A stretch of 64,000 bases of DNA from an uncultured Altererythrobacter sp. (GTDB taxonomy: Bacteria; Pseudomonadota; Alphaproteobacteria; Sphingomonadales; Sphingomonadaceae): the NCBI GenBank assembly GCA_913056125.1, contig CAJXNC010000008.1, forward strand, positions 1 to 64,000. Reading direction: 5' to 3'. A program made the translations under genes and the position numbers. The stretch's first letter is position 1. Each line of letters opens with the position of its first letter. The notes beneath the pieces were generated by a model, which was not told where the DNA came from, did not search any database, and saw nothing but the letters and a program-made list of their open reading frames with translations. This document shows, piece after piece, positions 50,788 through 60,394 of this stretch.

Positions 50788-51617
50788 AATGCGCGCAGCA
50801 ATTCTTCCGTGCGCTCTGGCGCATCGCGGTAGGAGCCATGGCCGACACCCTCGAATATTTCGAGTTGCGCCTTGCCGCCGAAAGCCTCGGCCAGCTCTTC
50901 GGCGCAAATCTTCGGCGTGATCGGGTCTTCCGTACCTGCAAGGATCAAGGTCGGGCAGGTGATGGCCGACAGTTCAGGGCGCAGGTCCATGTCGCGCAGT
51001 TCGTTCCTGAAGAAATGGACCGTGACTTCGGTCTTGCGGATCGCACGGGCCATGGCCGCTGCCGCGTCCGGAGACGGATTGGGATTGTAGAGTGGCAGGC
51101 AGACCTTGCCGTAGAGGTCGAAGCTCTCTTCGCTCGGATCGTCCCAATTGGCCTTTGCCACTCTCACGGCTTCCGCACCGCAGAGCCGTTCGAAGATTTC
51201 GAGCGTTACATCGTAGCGCAGGCGAGCGGCGGTCGATGACAGCACTATTCGCGATGGGCCGTCGGGATGGCGCGCGGCATAGTGCATCGCCACCATGCCT
51301 CCGAAGCTCTGACCGAGGATGGCCGGTTTCACGATCCCAAGTGCCGCGCAGAAATCGGCGATGTCGTCGGCCCAGCGGTCGAGATGCATGTCGACGAACT
51401 CGCCAGTCGAGCGGCCATTACCCCGGTGGTCGAGATAGATGACTTGGTGCGTATCGGCGAAGCGATCGAAATAGGGCCGTAAGGTCGTATGGTCGAAACC
51501 CGGCCCACCATGCAGCACTATGAAAGTGGGGCGCTGCTCCATTCCTTTATCGCCCGGCATAAGCTGCGATCCGACCACGTCGAAGAAGATACGGGCTCGG
51601 TCGAGATCGATGAGCAT
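50772..51617 (-). CDS. Alpha/beta hydrolase (proline iminopeptidase-like)
   Basis: A 281-residue alpha/beta hydrolase. The oxyanion HGGPGFDHTTL (residue ~35) and nucleophile elbow GQSFGGMVA (~100) resemble proline iminopeptidase; the acid is in LAGTEDPITPK (~225) and the His in GVGHGSYRDAPE (~257). It lies 6 bp downstream of the IlvD-type dehydratase and shares the operon with an AAHS-type transporter, which points to breakdown of an imported carboxylic acid or lactone rather than a peptide (inference). Confidence 0.82.
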   Translation of the reverse strand: MLIDLDRARIFFDVVGSQLMPGDKGMEQRPTFIVLHGGPGFDHTTLRPYFDRFADTHQVIYLDHRGNGRSTGEFVDMHLDRWADDIADFCAALGIVKPAILGQSFGGMVAMHYAARHPDGPSRIVLSSTAARLRYDVTLEIFERLCGAEAVRVAKANWDDPSEESFDLYGKVCLPLYNPNPSPDAAAAMARAIRKTEVTVHFFRNELRDMDLRPELSAITCPTLILAGTEDPITPKICAEELAEAFGGKAQLEIFEGVGHGSYRDAPERTEELLRAFLAEG

Positions 51618-51623
51618 CGTTGA

Positions 51624-53282
51624 CTAGTCCTTCTCGGGCAGCAGTACTCCGCCTGTTTCCATGCCGCGAACGTCCTGCCTGAAATTGGCGAGGTAGCCGG
51701 TCGCCGGGATGCGGAAGCCGGGATCGCCGCGTGCAGCCAGTTCCTCGGCCGGGATGCCAATGTCGATGCTGCGATTGGCCACCGAAATGGTGATGATGTC
51801 GCCATCCTTCACCTTGCCGATGGGGCCGCCCGTGGCTGCTTCGGGGGCGACTTCGGCCACGGTCAGGCCTTTCAGGCACAGGCCGGACAGCTGGCCATCC
51901 GTGACGAAGGCGGTGGTCTTGGCGAGGCCCGCCGCATCGAGCGCGAACAGCACGAGCGAAGCGCCGCCGCCCATGGCCGGGCCTCCCTTGAGGCCCTGGT
52001 TGCGGGCGACCACGACATCGCCTTCCACGACCTTGCCGTCCTCGATCGCCTGCAGGCATTCCATCGAGCTTTCGAAGACCTTGGCCGGGCCGGAAAATTC
52101 TTCCGGTCGCGAACCGTCGCGAATGCCGAGACGGACAACGGCGGTTTCGGCGAAGCTGCCCTTCAGGATGGCGATCGCCGGACCGGGTCCGACCGGGTTG
52201 TCGAGCGGCTGGATCACGTCGGGGCCGGGAATCTCCCAGCCTTCGAGGTTTTCGGCCAACGTCTTGCCGGTGCAGGTTAGCGCGTCCCCGTCGATGCGCG
52301 GCAGCAGGCGCTTGAGGATGCCGCGCGCTGCGCCCGCATCCTCGAACTGTTCGATCCGGACATTGCCGGTCGGGCGGACCGGGCAGAGCACGGGCACGTC
52401 GCTCATTTCCTCCCACAAAGCGAAGATATCGATGTCGCTCTCTGCTTCGATTGCGGTGGCCTGCAAATGCTTGATGGCGTTGATCGAACCGGACACGCCC
52501 AGCACGGTGGCCACGGCGTTGCGGAAGGCGCTCTCGGTCAGGATCTGGCGCGGTTTGAGGTCTTCATTCACCATCTCGACGATCCGGCGCGCAGCGGCAC
52601 GCGCATTGTCGCGCATCTTCGGACTGTCGGCGCGGACGGGCGCATGGCCGGGCAGGGCCATACCCAATGCTTCGACCACGGAATGCATGGTGTTGGCCGT
52701 CGCCATGCCGGCGCAGACGCCCGGACTGGTAATGGCATTTTCCGCCATGTCGGCCACGGGGAATTTGGGCTTGGCGCCGAAGCGTTCGCCCACCGAGCCC
52801 GACCAGACGTCTTCCACGTCTACCGGCTCTCCATCGATCTCGCCCGCAGCCTGGTAGCCGCCAATGACAAGGATGGTCGGAATATTGAGGCGCGCTGCGG
52901 CCATGAGGTGGCCCGGCGGCGTCTTGTCGCAGCTGGTCAGGCAGATCATGCCGTCGAGCAGGGCGGCTTCCACCTGCACTTCGATATCGTTGGCGATGAT
53001 GTCCCGCCCGGCAAGGATGTAGGAGCCTGATTTGCCCGCACCCGTGATGAAGTCGGAGGGGGCGGCGGTGCGCACCTCGAAGGGAACGCCTCCGGCCTTG
53101 CGGATCTCCTCCTTCACGATCTCCGCGATGGAATCGAGATGGGCATAGCAGATCGCCAGTTCGCTCGAGGAATTGACCACAGCGATCTTGGGCTTCTCCA
53201 TATCCTCCTTGGACAGGCCGAGAGCCTTCCAGTTGGCGCGGCGGCCGGGTGAATTGGCGGAGAGCGAACGCAGTTTTGGCAT
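51624..53282 (-). CDS. IlvD/Edd family dehydratase
   Basis: A 552-residue member of the IlvD/Edd family. Iron-sulfur ligands are in LTSCDKTPPGHL (residue ~120) and SPGVCAGMATANTMHS (~190); substrate-binding GQLSGLCLKG is near residue 470. The family includes dihydroxy-acid dehydratase (branched-chain amino acids) and sugar-acid dehydratases. Context (transporter, hydrolase, regulator) points to sugar-acid or similar catabolism rather than amino acid synthesis. ATG 53282 (MPKLRSLS) was chosen because the upstream extension is unconserved. The MFS gene is 31 bp upstream. Confidence 0.85.
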   Translation of the reverse strand: MPKLRSLSANSPGRRANWKALGLSKEDMEKPKIAVVNSSSELAICYAHLDSIAEIVKEEIRKAGGVPFEVRTAAPSDFITGAGKSGSYILAGRDIIANDIEVQVEAALLDGMICLTSCDKTPPGHLMAAARLNIPTILVIGGYQAAGEIDGEPVDVEDVWSGSVGERFGAKPKFPVADMAENAITSPGVCAGMATANTMHSVVEALGMALPGHAPVRADSPKMRDNARAAARRIVEMVNEDLKPRQILTESAFRNAVATVLGVSGSINAIKHLQATAIEAESDIDIFALWEEMSDVPVLCPVRPTGNVRIEQFEDAGAARGILKRLLPRIDGDALTCTGKTLAENLEGWEIPGPDVIQPLDNPVGPGPAIAILKGSFAETAVVRLGIRDGSRPEEFSGPAKVFESSMECLQAIEDGKVVEGDVVVARNQGLKGGPAMGGGASLVLFALDAAGLAKTTAFVTDGQLSGLCLKGLTVAEVAPEAATGGPIGKVKDGDIITISVANRSIDIGIPAEELAARGDPGFRIPATGYLANFRQDVRGMETGGVLLPEKD

Positions 53283-53313
53283 CGTTTGTCGAAGTCCTCG
53301 ATCTGGCTTGGTC

Positions 53314-54702
53314 TTATTCGGCGGGCTGGGCGACAGCCGTGTTTCGCTCTCGCAACCCGCGGGCGAAGAACGCAAGTCCGAGGATGAAGATCACGATGCC
53401 TGCCAGGCAGGCGACGGTGAACATATATCCGTCCATTGCGCCCGATTGCCCTTGCAGGAAGCCCGCAGCTGCACCGACATTGGGCGCCGCAACGGCGGCA
53501 AACTTGGCCATGAAACTGGCCCATCCGCCGCCCGTCGCGCGCACGGCGCTGGGATAGTAGACGCTGGTGATTGAGATCACGGCTGCATGGCCTGCGCCGA
53601 CCATGATCGCGCCGATCAGCAGGACGGGGATGAAGGCTGGCCCGCCCAGCACCGCACCGGTACCGACCAGCGCAACGAACGGGATACCGATAAGCGGTGC
53701 GAGGGTGATCCAGCCGGGGCCGCGCTTTTCGGTAAAGGCGAGCAAGGCAACCCCGCCCAACGCGCCGAGAATGGCGCTGATCGAGCCGAGCCATGCGGCG
53801 TTCTGCCGGGCAATGCCGAGGGCCTCCATGAACAGGACGCCGTAGCTCGACTTAAGGTAGATCGCGAAGCTCGAGCAGAAATAGGCTGCCCAGATCATGA
53901 GCGTGACCGGTGCCAGTCCGCTTACGAAGAGCTCGCGCAGCTTGAGCAGGGGATTCTCGCTCTTGGTCACGACGCGCTCGTCGGAGAGGACGAAGCGATC
54001 ATAGGCCTGCGCTTCGAAGCCGGGACTGAAGCGCGCCAGCATGGGGGCAATCTTTCGCGGCGAACGTTCCTTGGCCACCATCCAGCGCGCGCTTTCGGGC
54101 AAGGTGAAAAGCAGGATCAGGGCGAAGACCCCGGTCATCGCGCCGCAGACCCAGAAGATGCCGTGCCAACCGAATATCGGCGCTGCCCAATTGGCGATCG
54201 GTGCGGCGGACGCTCCGCCGAAGGAGAAGCCCATCATGATGATGGTGACGCTGGTTGCGCGCATGCTCTTGGGCATGCTCTCGATGCTCAGGGCCCAGAC
54301 GGGTGCAAGCAGGCCGCCAATCGCCAGACCGCTGACGAAGCGCATGCCGATAACCTGTTCGGGCGTGGCGGCAAAGCCGACAGCCGTGGTCAGGATGGCA
54401 CTGCCAATCGTGCTCCAGATGATAACCGGACGTCGACCGAAGACGTCGCCGAGATAGGAGCCGAAGAGAGAACCGATCATCTGGCCGAGGAAGGCCGCCG
54501 AACTGACATAGCCGGTCATCGTATCGTCGATGCCCATCTCGTCGCGGATGTAGGGCAGGGCATAGGTCATCGCCGAGAAGTCCTGCCCGTCGAAGAAGGT
54601 CACAAGCGAACACAGGATCAGCAATTGCAGGTGATAGCGCGAAAACTTCAATCCCTGCAGGTATTCGGCTACGTCGAGCGTCTTGCCCGGTGCACTGGCC
54701 AT
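53314..54702 (-). CDS. MFS transporter, aromatic acid:H+ symporter type
   Basis: A 462-residue major facilitator with twelve predicted helices. The first-helix DGQDFSAMTYALPYIRDEMG (~residues 40-58) and the loop GSYLGDVFGRRPVIIWS (~82) are typical of the AAHS/PcaK group of organic acid importers. ATG 54702 gives the standard start. It is the first gene of the transporter-dehydratase-hydrolase operon. The imported acid is not known; a sugar acid or aromatic acid is plausible. Confidence 0.87.
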   Translation of the reverse strand: MASAPGKTLDVAEYLQGLKFSRYHLQLLILCSLVTFFDGQDFSAMTYALPYIRDEMGIDDTMTGYVSSAAFLGQMIGSLFGSYLGDVFGRRPVIIWSTIGSAILTTAVGFAATPEQVIGMRFVSGLAIGGLLAPVWALSIESMPKSMRATSVTIIMMGFSFGGASAAPIANWAAPIFGWHGIFWVCGAMTGVFALILLFTLPESARWMVAKERSPRKIAPMLARFSPGFEAQAYDRFVLSDERVVTKSENPLLKLRELFVSGLAPVTLMIWAAYFCSSFAIYLKSSYGVLFMEALGIARQNAAWLGSISAILGALGGVALLAFTEKRGPGWITLAPLIGIPFVALVGTGAVLGGPAFIPVLLIGAIMVGAGHAAVISITSVYYPSAVRATGGGWASFMAKFAAVAAPNVGAAAGFLQGQSGAMDGYMFTVACLAGIVIFILGLAFFARGLRERNTAVAQPAE

Positions 54703-54780
54703 AGTTGATCCTCTGTCCCTCGATCCCTTGTTGGCGCGAACCTTAGAACCCTAAGCAATTTTTCGCTAGGCTCGATTTTT

Positions 54781-55524
54781 CTAGAATTGTCGCGCGCTTT
54801 CGCTGTCTTCTCTCGCCCAGTGCAGTTTGCGCAGGCACAGGTCCAGTGCATCGGCTTCGGTTGCGGCGGGCATGCACAGGTTCGGGAACGCGGTTTGCAG
54901 GCGGTAGCCGCCCTCGGGTGCGGTCAGGACCAGATTCTCGCATCCTGCATCGGCCAGCTTGGCACGCAGGCGCGAAACATGCACTTCAACGCTGTTGGTT
55001 TCAGGGTCGTGATCGATCCGCCAGACATCCTTCAGCAACCCGCTGCGCGAAACGCGCTTTCCCGGCTCGTCCGCCAGCCGCCACAAGACTCCGAATTCGC
55101 GCGGATGGAGATGAAGCCACCTTGCCCCCTTGCGGGCGTCGCGGTGAAACAGGTCGAGTGTCAGCGGACCCTGTGTGCGCCAGCGCGGCAGCAGCCCGAA
55201 CATGTCCGAAACCCGCTTGGCCCTCGCTGTCAGTTCGCTGCTCTTCACGCTTGCGGGCAATGCTTCGGCGCAGCCGCCGGAGAGCAGGTTGGCGCGTTCG
55301 GCAGCTTCTTCAACGCCGATCATGATCAGTCGCCATGCCGGGTGATCGGCCACCACCAATTTCTCGCGGTCGACCGGTTTGAGCCCGCGCGCGTCGACGA
55401 GGAGCACATGCTTGCAATCGGTCCGGCATCCTTGCCGGCCGTGGCACAATTCCCAGCCGCGAAAGCGCAAATCCCATTGCGCCGGCGGCTCCGGATTTGC
55501 GGCAAGCCATCCAAAGAAGGTCAC
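54781..55524 (-). CDS. OmpR-type DNA-binding protein with degenerate N-terminal domain
   Basis: A 247-residue protein. The C-terminal winged helix (residues ~135-215, HPREFGVLWRLADEPGKRVSRSGLLKDVW... NSVEVHVSRLRAKL... LVLTAPEGGYRL) is the OmpR/PhoB DNA-binding fold. The N-terminal ~120 residues have no recognisable phospho-acceptor Asp set and carry several cysteines (CHGRQGCRTDC), so this is not a standard response regulator. A GTG at 55524 is the only good start. It lies 78 bp upstream of the MFS gene on the same strand and is the likely operon regulator (inference). Confidence 0.75.
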   Translation of the reverse strand: MTFFGWLAANPEPPAQWDLRFRGWELCHGRQGCRTDCKHVLLVDARGLKPVDREKLVVADHPAWRLIMIGVEEAAERANLLSGGCAEALPASVKSSELTARAKRVSDMFGLLPRWRTQGPLTLDLFHRDARKGARWLHLHPREFGVLWRLADEPGKRVSRSGLLKDVWRIDHDPETNSVEVHVSRLRAKLADAGCENLVLTAPEGGYRLQTAFPNLCMPAATEADALDLCLRKLHWAREDSESARQF

Positions 55525-55643
55525 GTCGCGACTCCGACTATGAGCTGTCTGCCCATCGCACAGCCTATCGCGCCGAATGACAAGTCGGTAAAAACCGCAG
55601 CTGTCGGCCTGTGGGTAAGTTGCTGTCGGTGCGGCGCCCTACC

Positions 55644-56843
55644 TCAGGCGGCGGAAGAGTTTACACCCATGCTTTGCAGGTAGCGCTTCACATTGCGCGC
55701 AGCCTGGCGCAGCCGCTGCTCGTTCTCGACCATGCCGATGCGCACGTAGCCTTCGCCTTCCTCGCCATAGCCAACGCCCGGTGCGACCGCGAGATCGGCA
55801 TGGGTGAGCAATTGTTTGGCGAATTCCATGCTGCCCATTTCCTTGAGCGCAGGCGGCAGCGGAGCCCAGGCGAACATACTGGCGGGCGGCGGAGGAATGT
55901 CCCAACCGGCGCGGCCGAAAGCCTCGACCATGACGTCCCGCCGCTTGTGGTACATCTGGCGGGTCTTCTCGACATAGTCCTGCGGGCCGTTGAGTGCGGC
56001 GCAGGCAGCAGCCTGGATCGGCGTGAAGGCGCCATAGTCGATATAGGACTTCACCCGCGTCATGGCTGCGATCAGCACCTTGTTGCCGACCGCAAAGCCC
56101 ATGCGCCAGCCCGCCATGCCATAGGTCTTGGACAGGCTGGTGAATTCCACCGCCACGTCCTTCGCCCCCGGTACTTGCAGGATCGAGGGGGTGGGCTTGC
56201 CGTCGTAATAGAGCTCCGAATAGGCGAGGTCGGACAGGATCCAGACCTTGTGGAACTTCGCCCAGTCGACCAGCTTCTTGTAGAATTCCAGGTCGACGAC
56301 TTCCGCCGTCGGGTTGGAGGGAAAGTTGACCACCAGGATGGTCGGCCGGGGGACGGTGAAATTCATCGCCGATTCCAGCTCGTCCCAGTAATGTTGGTCC
56401 GGCGTGGTTGGTACCGCGCGGATCGAAGCGCCTGCGATGATAAAGCCGAAAGTATGGATCGGATAGCTCGGATTGGGCGCCATGATCGTATCGCCCGGCG
56501 CGGTGATCGCGGTTGCCAGGCTGGCGAGCCCTTCCTTCGATCCGAGCGTGACGACAACTTCATTTTCCGGATCGAGTTCGACCCCGAATCGGCGCTGGTA
56601 ATAGTTGGCCTGGGCCTTGCGCAGGCCGGGAATACCCTTGGACTGCGAATAGCCGTGCGCATCCGGCTTCTGCGCCACTTCGCACAGCTTGTCGATCACG
56701 TGCTGCGGCGGCGGCTGGTCCGGATTGCCCATGCCCAGATCGATGATGTCGCGGCCTTCCGCACGCGCGGCCGCACGCATCGCATTCACTTCGGCGATGA
56801 CATAGGGCGGCAGGCGTTTGATGCGGTAGAACTCGGTTTCCAT
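55644..56843 (-). CDS. alaC: Class I/II aminotransferase, AlaC-like
   Basis: A 399-residue PLP-dependent aminotransferase. IIDLGMGNPDQPPP (residue ~33), NFPSNPTAEV (~175), DLAYSELYYDG (~205) and the PLP-lysine motif SLSKTYGMAGWRMGF (~240) are present. The sequence is closest to the glutamate-pyruvate AlaC group, which supplies alanine; LL-diaminopimelate aminotransferases are near relatives. ATG 56843 (METEFYRIKR) matches the family start. It is divergent from phaC over 131 bp. Confidence 0.87.
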   Translation of the reverse strand: METEFYRIKRLPPYVIAEVNAMRAAARAEGRDIIDLGMGNPDQPPPQHVIDKLCEVAQKPDAHGYSQSKGIPGLRKAQANYYQRRFGVELDPENEVVVTLGSKEGLASLATAITAPGDTIMAPNPSYPIHTFGFIIAGASIRAVPTTPDQHYWDELESAMNFTVPRPTILVVNFPSNPTAEVVDLEFYKKLVDWAKFHKVWILSDLAYSELYYDGKPTPSILQVPGAKDVAVEFTSLSKTYGMAGWRMGFAVGNKVLIAAMTRVKSYIDYGAFTPIQAAACAALNGPQDYVEKTRQMYHKRRDVMVEAFGRAGWDIPPPPASMFAWAPLPPALKEMGSMEFAKQLLTHADLAVAPGVGYGEEGEGYVRIGMVENEQRLRQAARNVKRYLQSMGVNSSAA

Positions 56844-56974
56844 GGGCTCGCTTTTCAAGGCATTGGTGTTGCCGCGCAATTGTGGCCGAAACGCTGGGTT
56901 TGCGCAACGCGAGACATTGGAATATCGCGTCAATGTCTCCCAAATTGCACAAATGCCTCTATAGCGGCAGCGAC

Positions 56975-58867
56975 ATGACCAAGAAATCCGGGAACGGCAA
57001 GGAAGCCGCCGACATCTTCACCGAATTGCTGCGCATCCAGGGCGAAGCCGCGCGGCAGGTGATGCAGACCTTCGCTCCCGATGCCGTGTCGTCTCTCCCG
57101 GACGAAAAGGACATCGATGCGCTGGGGGCCTCGATCATGGCCTTCCAGGAGAACTGGTTCCGGCTCAACACCAGGCCCGATGGCGAGGGCGGGACGATGG
57201 TCGCACCCTTCATGGCGGATCCCGCGCAATGGATGGAAATCCTCAAGGCCTGGTACGCGCAGGTGCCGGCACTCGATCCTGATCGCCAGCAGGAGATGTG
57301 GGACGAATGCGCCGCCTTGTGGGAACAGATTCTCAAGCATTACGATCCCGACGGGAAGGCTGCGGATGCTGCCGCGGAAGGGGAGCTTCATTTTCCGCGA
57401 ACCGATCGCCGCTTTGCCGACCCGGCCTGGCGCGAACAGCCGGTCTTTGCCTTGATCCACCAGACCTACCTGCTGTTCGCGGAGCGGTTGGCGCAAGCGG
57501 TAGACGAAGTTTCCGGCCTTGACGATGACGAGCGCGAGGAGCTGCGCTTCGCCACCCGCAGCGTGCTTGATGCGATGAGCCCGTCCAATTTCCCGATGAT
57601 GAATCCTGTCGTCCTGGAGCGGACCATCGAAAGGCAGGGCGAGAACCTGGTAAAGGGAATGGAGCGGCTCGTCGCCGATCTCGAGAAGGGCCAGCTGACG
57701 CATACCGATAGCAGCGTCTTCAAGCTCGGCGAGAATGTCGCATGCACGCCCGGCAAGGTCATTTACGAGACAGAGCTGTTCCAACTGATCCAGTATTCCC
57801 CGCAGACCGAGCAGGTGCTCAAGGTGCCGCTGCTGGTCTTTCCTCCCTGGATCAACCGCTTCTACATACTCGACCTCAATCCCAAGAAGAGCTTCGTGAG
57901 ATGGGCCGTGGACCAGGGGTTGACCGTCATCATGGTGAGCTGGCGATCGGCGGACGAAAGCCTCGCCCATATCGGCTGGGACGATTACATTCGCGCGCAG
58001 ATCGAGGCGATCGACGTTGTGCGCGAGCGCCTGAAAGTGCCAAGCGTACACACGATCGGCTATTGCGTGGCAGGTACAACCCTCGCCGCCACGCTGGCCG
58101 TACTGGCGGCGCGGGACGAGGCTGAAAAGGTCGCCAGCGCCACCTTCTTCACTGCGCAGGTGGATTTCAGCCGTGCCGGCGAACTCAAGCTGTTCGTCGA
58201 GGACAACATGTTGGAAATGGTCAAGCAGGCCAGCAAGGGCGGCTATCTCGACGGGCGCTACATGGCGGCGACCTTCAACATGCTGCGCGGTTCGGACCTG
58301 ATCTGGAACTACGTAGTCAACCACTACCTGCTAGGGGAGGACTATCCCGCCTTCGACCTGCTGTTCTGGAACGGGGATGTCACCAACCTACCGGCCAAGT
58401 GGCACGAGGCCTATCTGCGCGATCTCTATCGCGACAACCTGCTGGTCAAACCCTGCGCGCTTTCAGGAGACGGCACACCGATCGACCTCACGAGGATCAA
58501 GACCCCCGCCTATATCCAGGCCGGGCGCGAGGATCATATCGCTCCGCCCGAGAGCGTCTTCGAGGGACTGAAACATCTTGCTGGCCCGGTCCGCTTCGTA
58601 CTGGCCGGAAGCGGGCATATCGCCGGCGTGGTCAACCCTCCAGCGGCTCACAAATACCAGTACTGGACCGGACCAAAGAACGCTGCGTCGCTCGAAGATT
58701 TCGTGGCAGCTGCAAAGGAACATCCCGGCAGCTGGTGGACCGACTGGATCGCCTGGATCGAGGATCTCGATGCAACGAAAGTAAAGGCAATCGGGGTTCG
58801 GAAGCCGGGGGGCAAGGCCAATCCTGCGATCGAGGATGCGCCGGGTCGCTACGTAAAAATGCGTTGA
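56975..58867 (+). CDS. phaC: Class I polyhydroxyalkanoate synthase
   Basis: A 630-residue class I PHA synthase, polymerising (R)-3-hydroxyacyl-CoA into storage polyester. The lipase-like box GYCVAGT near residue 362 carries the catalytic Cys; the Asp is in the FWNGDVTNLP segment (~470) or the later GREDHIAPPES (~518), and the His in GSGHIAGVVNPP (~548). The N-terminal ~180 residues are the PhaC_N domain. ATG 56975 gives a standard start; a TTGCACAA element lies 31 bp upstream. A phasin follows in the same direction after a 157-bp regulatory gap. Confidence 0.93.
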   Translation: MTKKSGNGKEAADIFTELLRIQGEAARQVMQTFAPDAVSSLPDEKDIDALGASIMAFQENWFRLNTRPDGEGGTMVAPFMADPAQWMEILKAWYAQVPALDPDRQQEMWDECAALWEQILKHYDPDGKAADAAAEGELHFPRTDRRFADPAWREQPVFALIHQTYLLFAERLAQAVDEVSGLDDDEREELRFATRSVLDAMSPSNFPMMNPVVLERTIERQGENLVKGMERLVADLEKGQLTHTDSSVFKLGENVACTPGKVIYETELFQLIQYSPQTEQVLKVPLLVFPPWINRFYILDLNPKKSFVRWAVDQGLTVIMVSWRSADESLAHIGWDDYIRAQIEAIDVVRERLKVPSVHTIGYCVAGTTLAATLAVLAARDEAEKVASATFFTAQVDFSRAGELKLFVEDNMLEMVKQASKGGYLDGRYMAATFNMLRGSDLIWNYVVNHYLLGEDYPAFDLLFWNGDVTNLPAKWHEAYLRDLYRDNLLVKPCALSGDGTPIDLTRIKTPAYIQAGREDHIAPPESVFEGLKHLAGPVRFVLAGSGHIAGVVNPPAAHKYQYWTGPKNAASLEDFVAAAKEHPGSWWTDWIAWIEDLDATKVKAIGVRKPGGKANPAIEDAPGRYVKMR

Positions 58868-58921
58868 TTTGTCTTGCGCCTAACTGCGCGGTGTTATTGT
58901 AAAATTGCGCCAAATTGAAAA

Positions 58922-58936
58922 TTGTGCACTGCACAA
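58922..58936. promoter_or_regulatory. Perfect TTGTGCA-C-TGCACAA palindrome upstream of the phasin
   Basis: A 15-bp perfect palindrome (58922-58936) lies about 90 bp before the phasin start. A half-site TTGCACAA appears upstream of phaC (56944-56951). TGC/GCA-rich palindromes are the recognised type for the PHA repressor PhaR, whose gene is not in this window, so PhaR control is an inference. Confidence 0.55.
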
Positions 58937-59024
58937 AAACTCCTTGACTTCGCACCTGCAATCTCTATCTTGTGCATCGCAGCATAAGAGGCTGTGCAGA
59001 TACCAACGCAGGAAGCGAGGAAAA

Positions 59025-59765
59025 ATGGCCGAGACGAAGCAGACAGAAGGCAATGCCGAAAAGGCCTATGCCGAAGCTGCCTCCGAACTGAAGCCCGCAA
59101 CGTCAGCGCCCAAGGCACAGCCCGCCAAACGAGCTCCAGCCAAGGCAAAGGCGAAACCGGTGACAGCGGCATCCAAGGCTCCGGCAAAGCGGTCGAAGCC
59201 AGCCCCAGCGAAGAAGACTCCAGTCAAGAAACCCGTCGCCGCGAAAAAGGCTCCTGCCAAACGCGCGGCCACACCCCCCAAGACACCCACAGTTACCGAA
59301 TTGAAGGAAAAGATCATGGCCACCAAGACCAGCGACATGACCGAAATGATGAGCAAGACGATGACCGATGCGGTTGCCGAAATGCAGACCAAGGCACAGG
59401 AAGCCTACGACAAGACCACGGGCATGGTCACCGAGATGACTGACGTTGCCAAGGCCAATGTCGAAGCCGTCGTCGAAAGCGGCAAGATCATGGCTGCCGG
59501 CATGCAGGACTTCGGCAAGAGCTGCGCCGAAGAAGCGAAGTCGGCTTACGAAACCATGACTGCCGACCTCAAGGAAATGGCTGCCGTCAAGAGCCCGACC
59601 GAGCTGTTCCAGCTGCAGGGCAAGATCGTGCGCCGCAATTTCGATGCCATGGTCGCGACTTCCTCGAAGAACTCGGAAGCTGCGATGAAGCTGGCTAATG
59701 ACGTTATCGCGCCGATCTCGACCCGCGTGAACGTCACTGTCGAGAAGCTCTCGAAGGTCGCCTAA
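59025..59765 (+). CDS. Phasin with histone H1-like N terminus
   Basis: A 246-residue PHA-granule protein. Residues ~25-90 are Ala/Lys/Pro rich ([13 protein letters not shown]..., [20 protein letters not shown]), like histone H1 and the PhaF family, and could bind DNA. The C-terminal ~140 residues form the phasin helical domain ([48 protein letters not shown]). The arrangement is reversed from PhaF, where the basic tail is C-terminal. An AGGAAGCGAGG site precedes ATG 59025. A hairpin terminator follows the stop. Confidence 0.88.
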   Translation: MAETKQTEGNAEKAYAEAASELKPATSAPKAQPAKRAPAKAKAKPVTAASKAPAKRSKPAPAKKTPVKKPVAAKKAPAKRAATPPKTPTVTELKEKIMATKTSDMTEMMSKTMTDAVAEMQTKAQEAYDKTTGMVTEMTDVAKANVEAVVESGKIMAAGMQDFGKSCAEEAKSAYETMTADLKEMAAVKSPTELFQLQGKIVRRNFDAMVATSSKNSEAAMKLANDVIAPISTRVNVTVEKLSKVA

Positions 59766-59810
59766 GCGACCGGTTCTCCTGCCGGAACTCCTCTCCCTCC
59801 GGCACACGAG

Positions 59811-59845
59811 CGACCCGGGCAGCCCGCTGCCCGGGTCGTTTGCTT
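59811..59845 (+). terminator. GC-rich hairpin terminator after the phasin gene
   Basis: Twelve-base arms CGACCCGGGCAG (59811-59822) and CTGCCCGGGTCG (59827-59838) around a 4-base loop are followed by TTTGCTTT, 45 bp after the phasin stop. Confidence 0.85.
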
Positions 59846-59919
59846 TCGGCGGCGTCAGTTATCAATTTTTCACCGCACATCTTGCGCCTCGCGCGCCCGA
59901 TACGATATTTGCGCAGCAC

Positions 59920-60312
59920 ATGAGCCGCATTGTCGAAGAATTGCTGCCCCCTGGCGCCTGCATCATGGCGGGCGATGACGGAGAAGGCGAAAACGGTACT
60001 GGCGTGTCCGACGGGGAAGGGCAGGTCGGCCTTGCCACCAAGACGCGTGCCAAGTCCAAGAAGCCTAGCCAGTACAAGGTACTCATGCTCAATGACGATT
60101 ACACGCCGATGGAATTCGTCGTCATGGTGCTCAAGCGTTTCTTCCGCATGGACCTGGAGCAGGCGACGCGGGTGATGCTGCATGTCCACCAGCGCGGCGT
60201 GGGCGTATGCGGTATCTTCCCTTACGAAGTGGCCGAGACCAAGGTGAACCAGGTGATGGATTGCGCACGGGAAAACCAGCACCCGCTGCAATGCACTTTG
60301 GAGAAGGCGTAA
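59920..60312 (+). CDS. clpS: ATP-dependent Clp protease adaptor ClpS
   Basis: A protein of up to 130 residues. The ClpS core (residues ~52-130) reads [58 protein letters not shown], with the N-degron pocket residues N-D-D and H-V-H. ClpS delivers N-end-rule substrates to ClpAP. The start is uncertain: ATG 59920 gives a longer tail and ATG 59965 (MAGDDG) a more usual one. clpA is not adjacent in this window; lptF follows 82 bp downstream. Confidence 0.9.
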   Translation: MSRIVEELLPPGACIMAGDDGEGENGTGVSDGEGQVGLATKTRAKSKKPSQYKVLMLNDDYTPMEFVVMVLKRFFRMDLEQATRVMLHVHQRGVGVCGIFPYEVAETKVNQVMDCARENQHPLQCTLEKA

Positions 60313-60394
60313 GTCCAAACGCTGCGCGGCCTTTGGCACTTCTGGGCATGACCGCAGCGTCATTCTTCGCTAAGGGCCATCCAAGCCCATCGAA

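Noticed and set aside
59734-60363. Minus-strand 209-residue frame opposite clpS
   Set aside because: Shadow of ClpS, His/Arg-rich with no family features.
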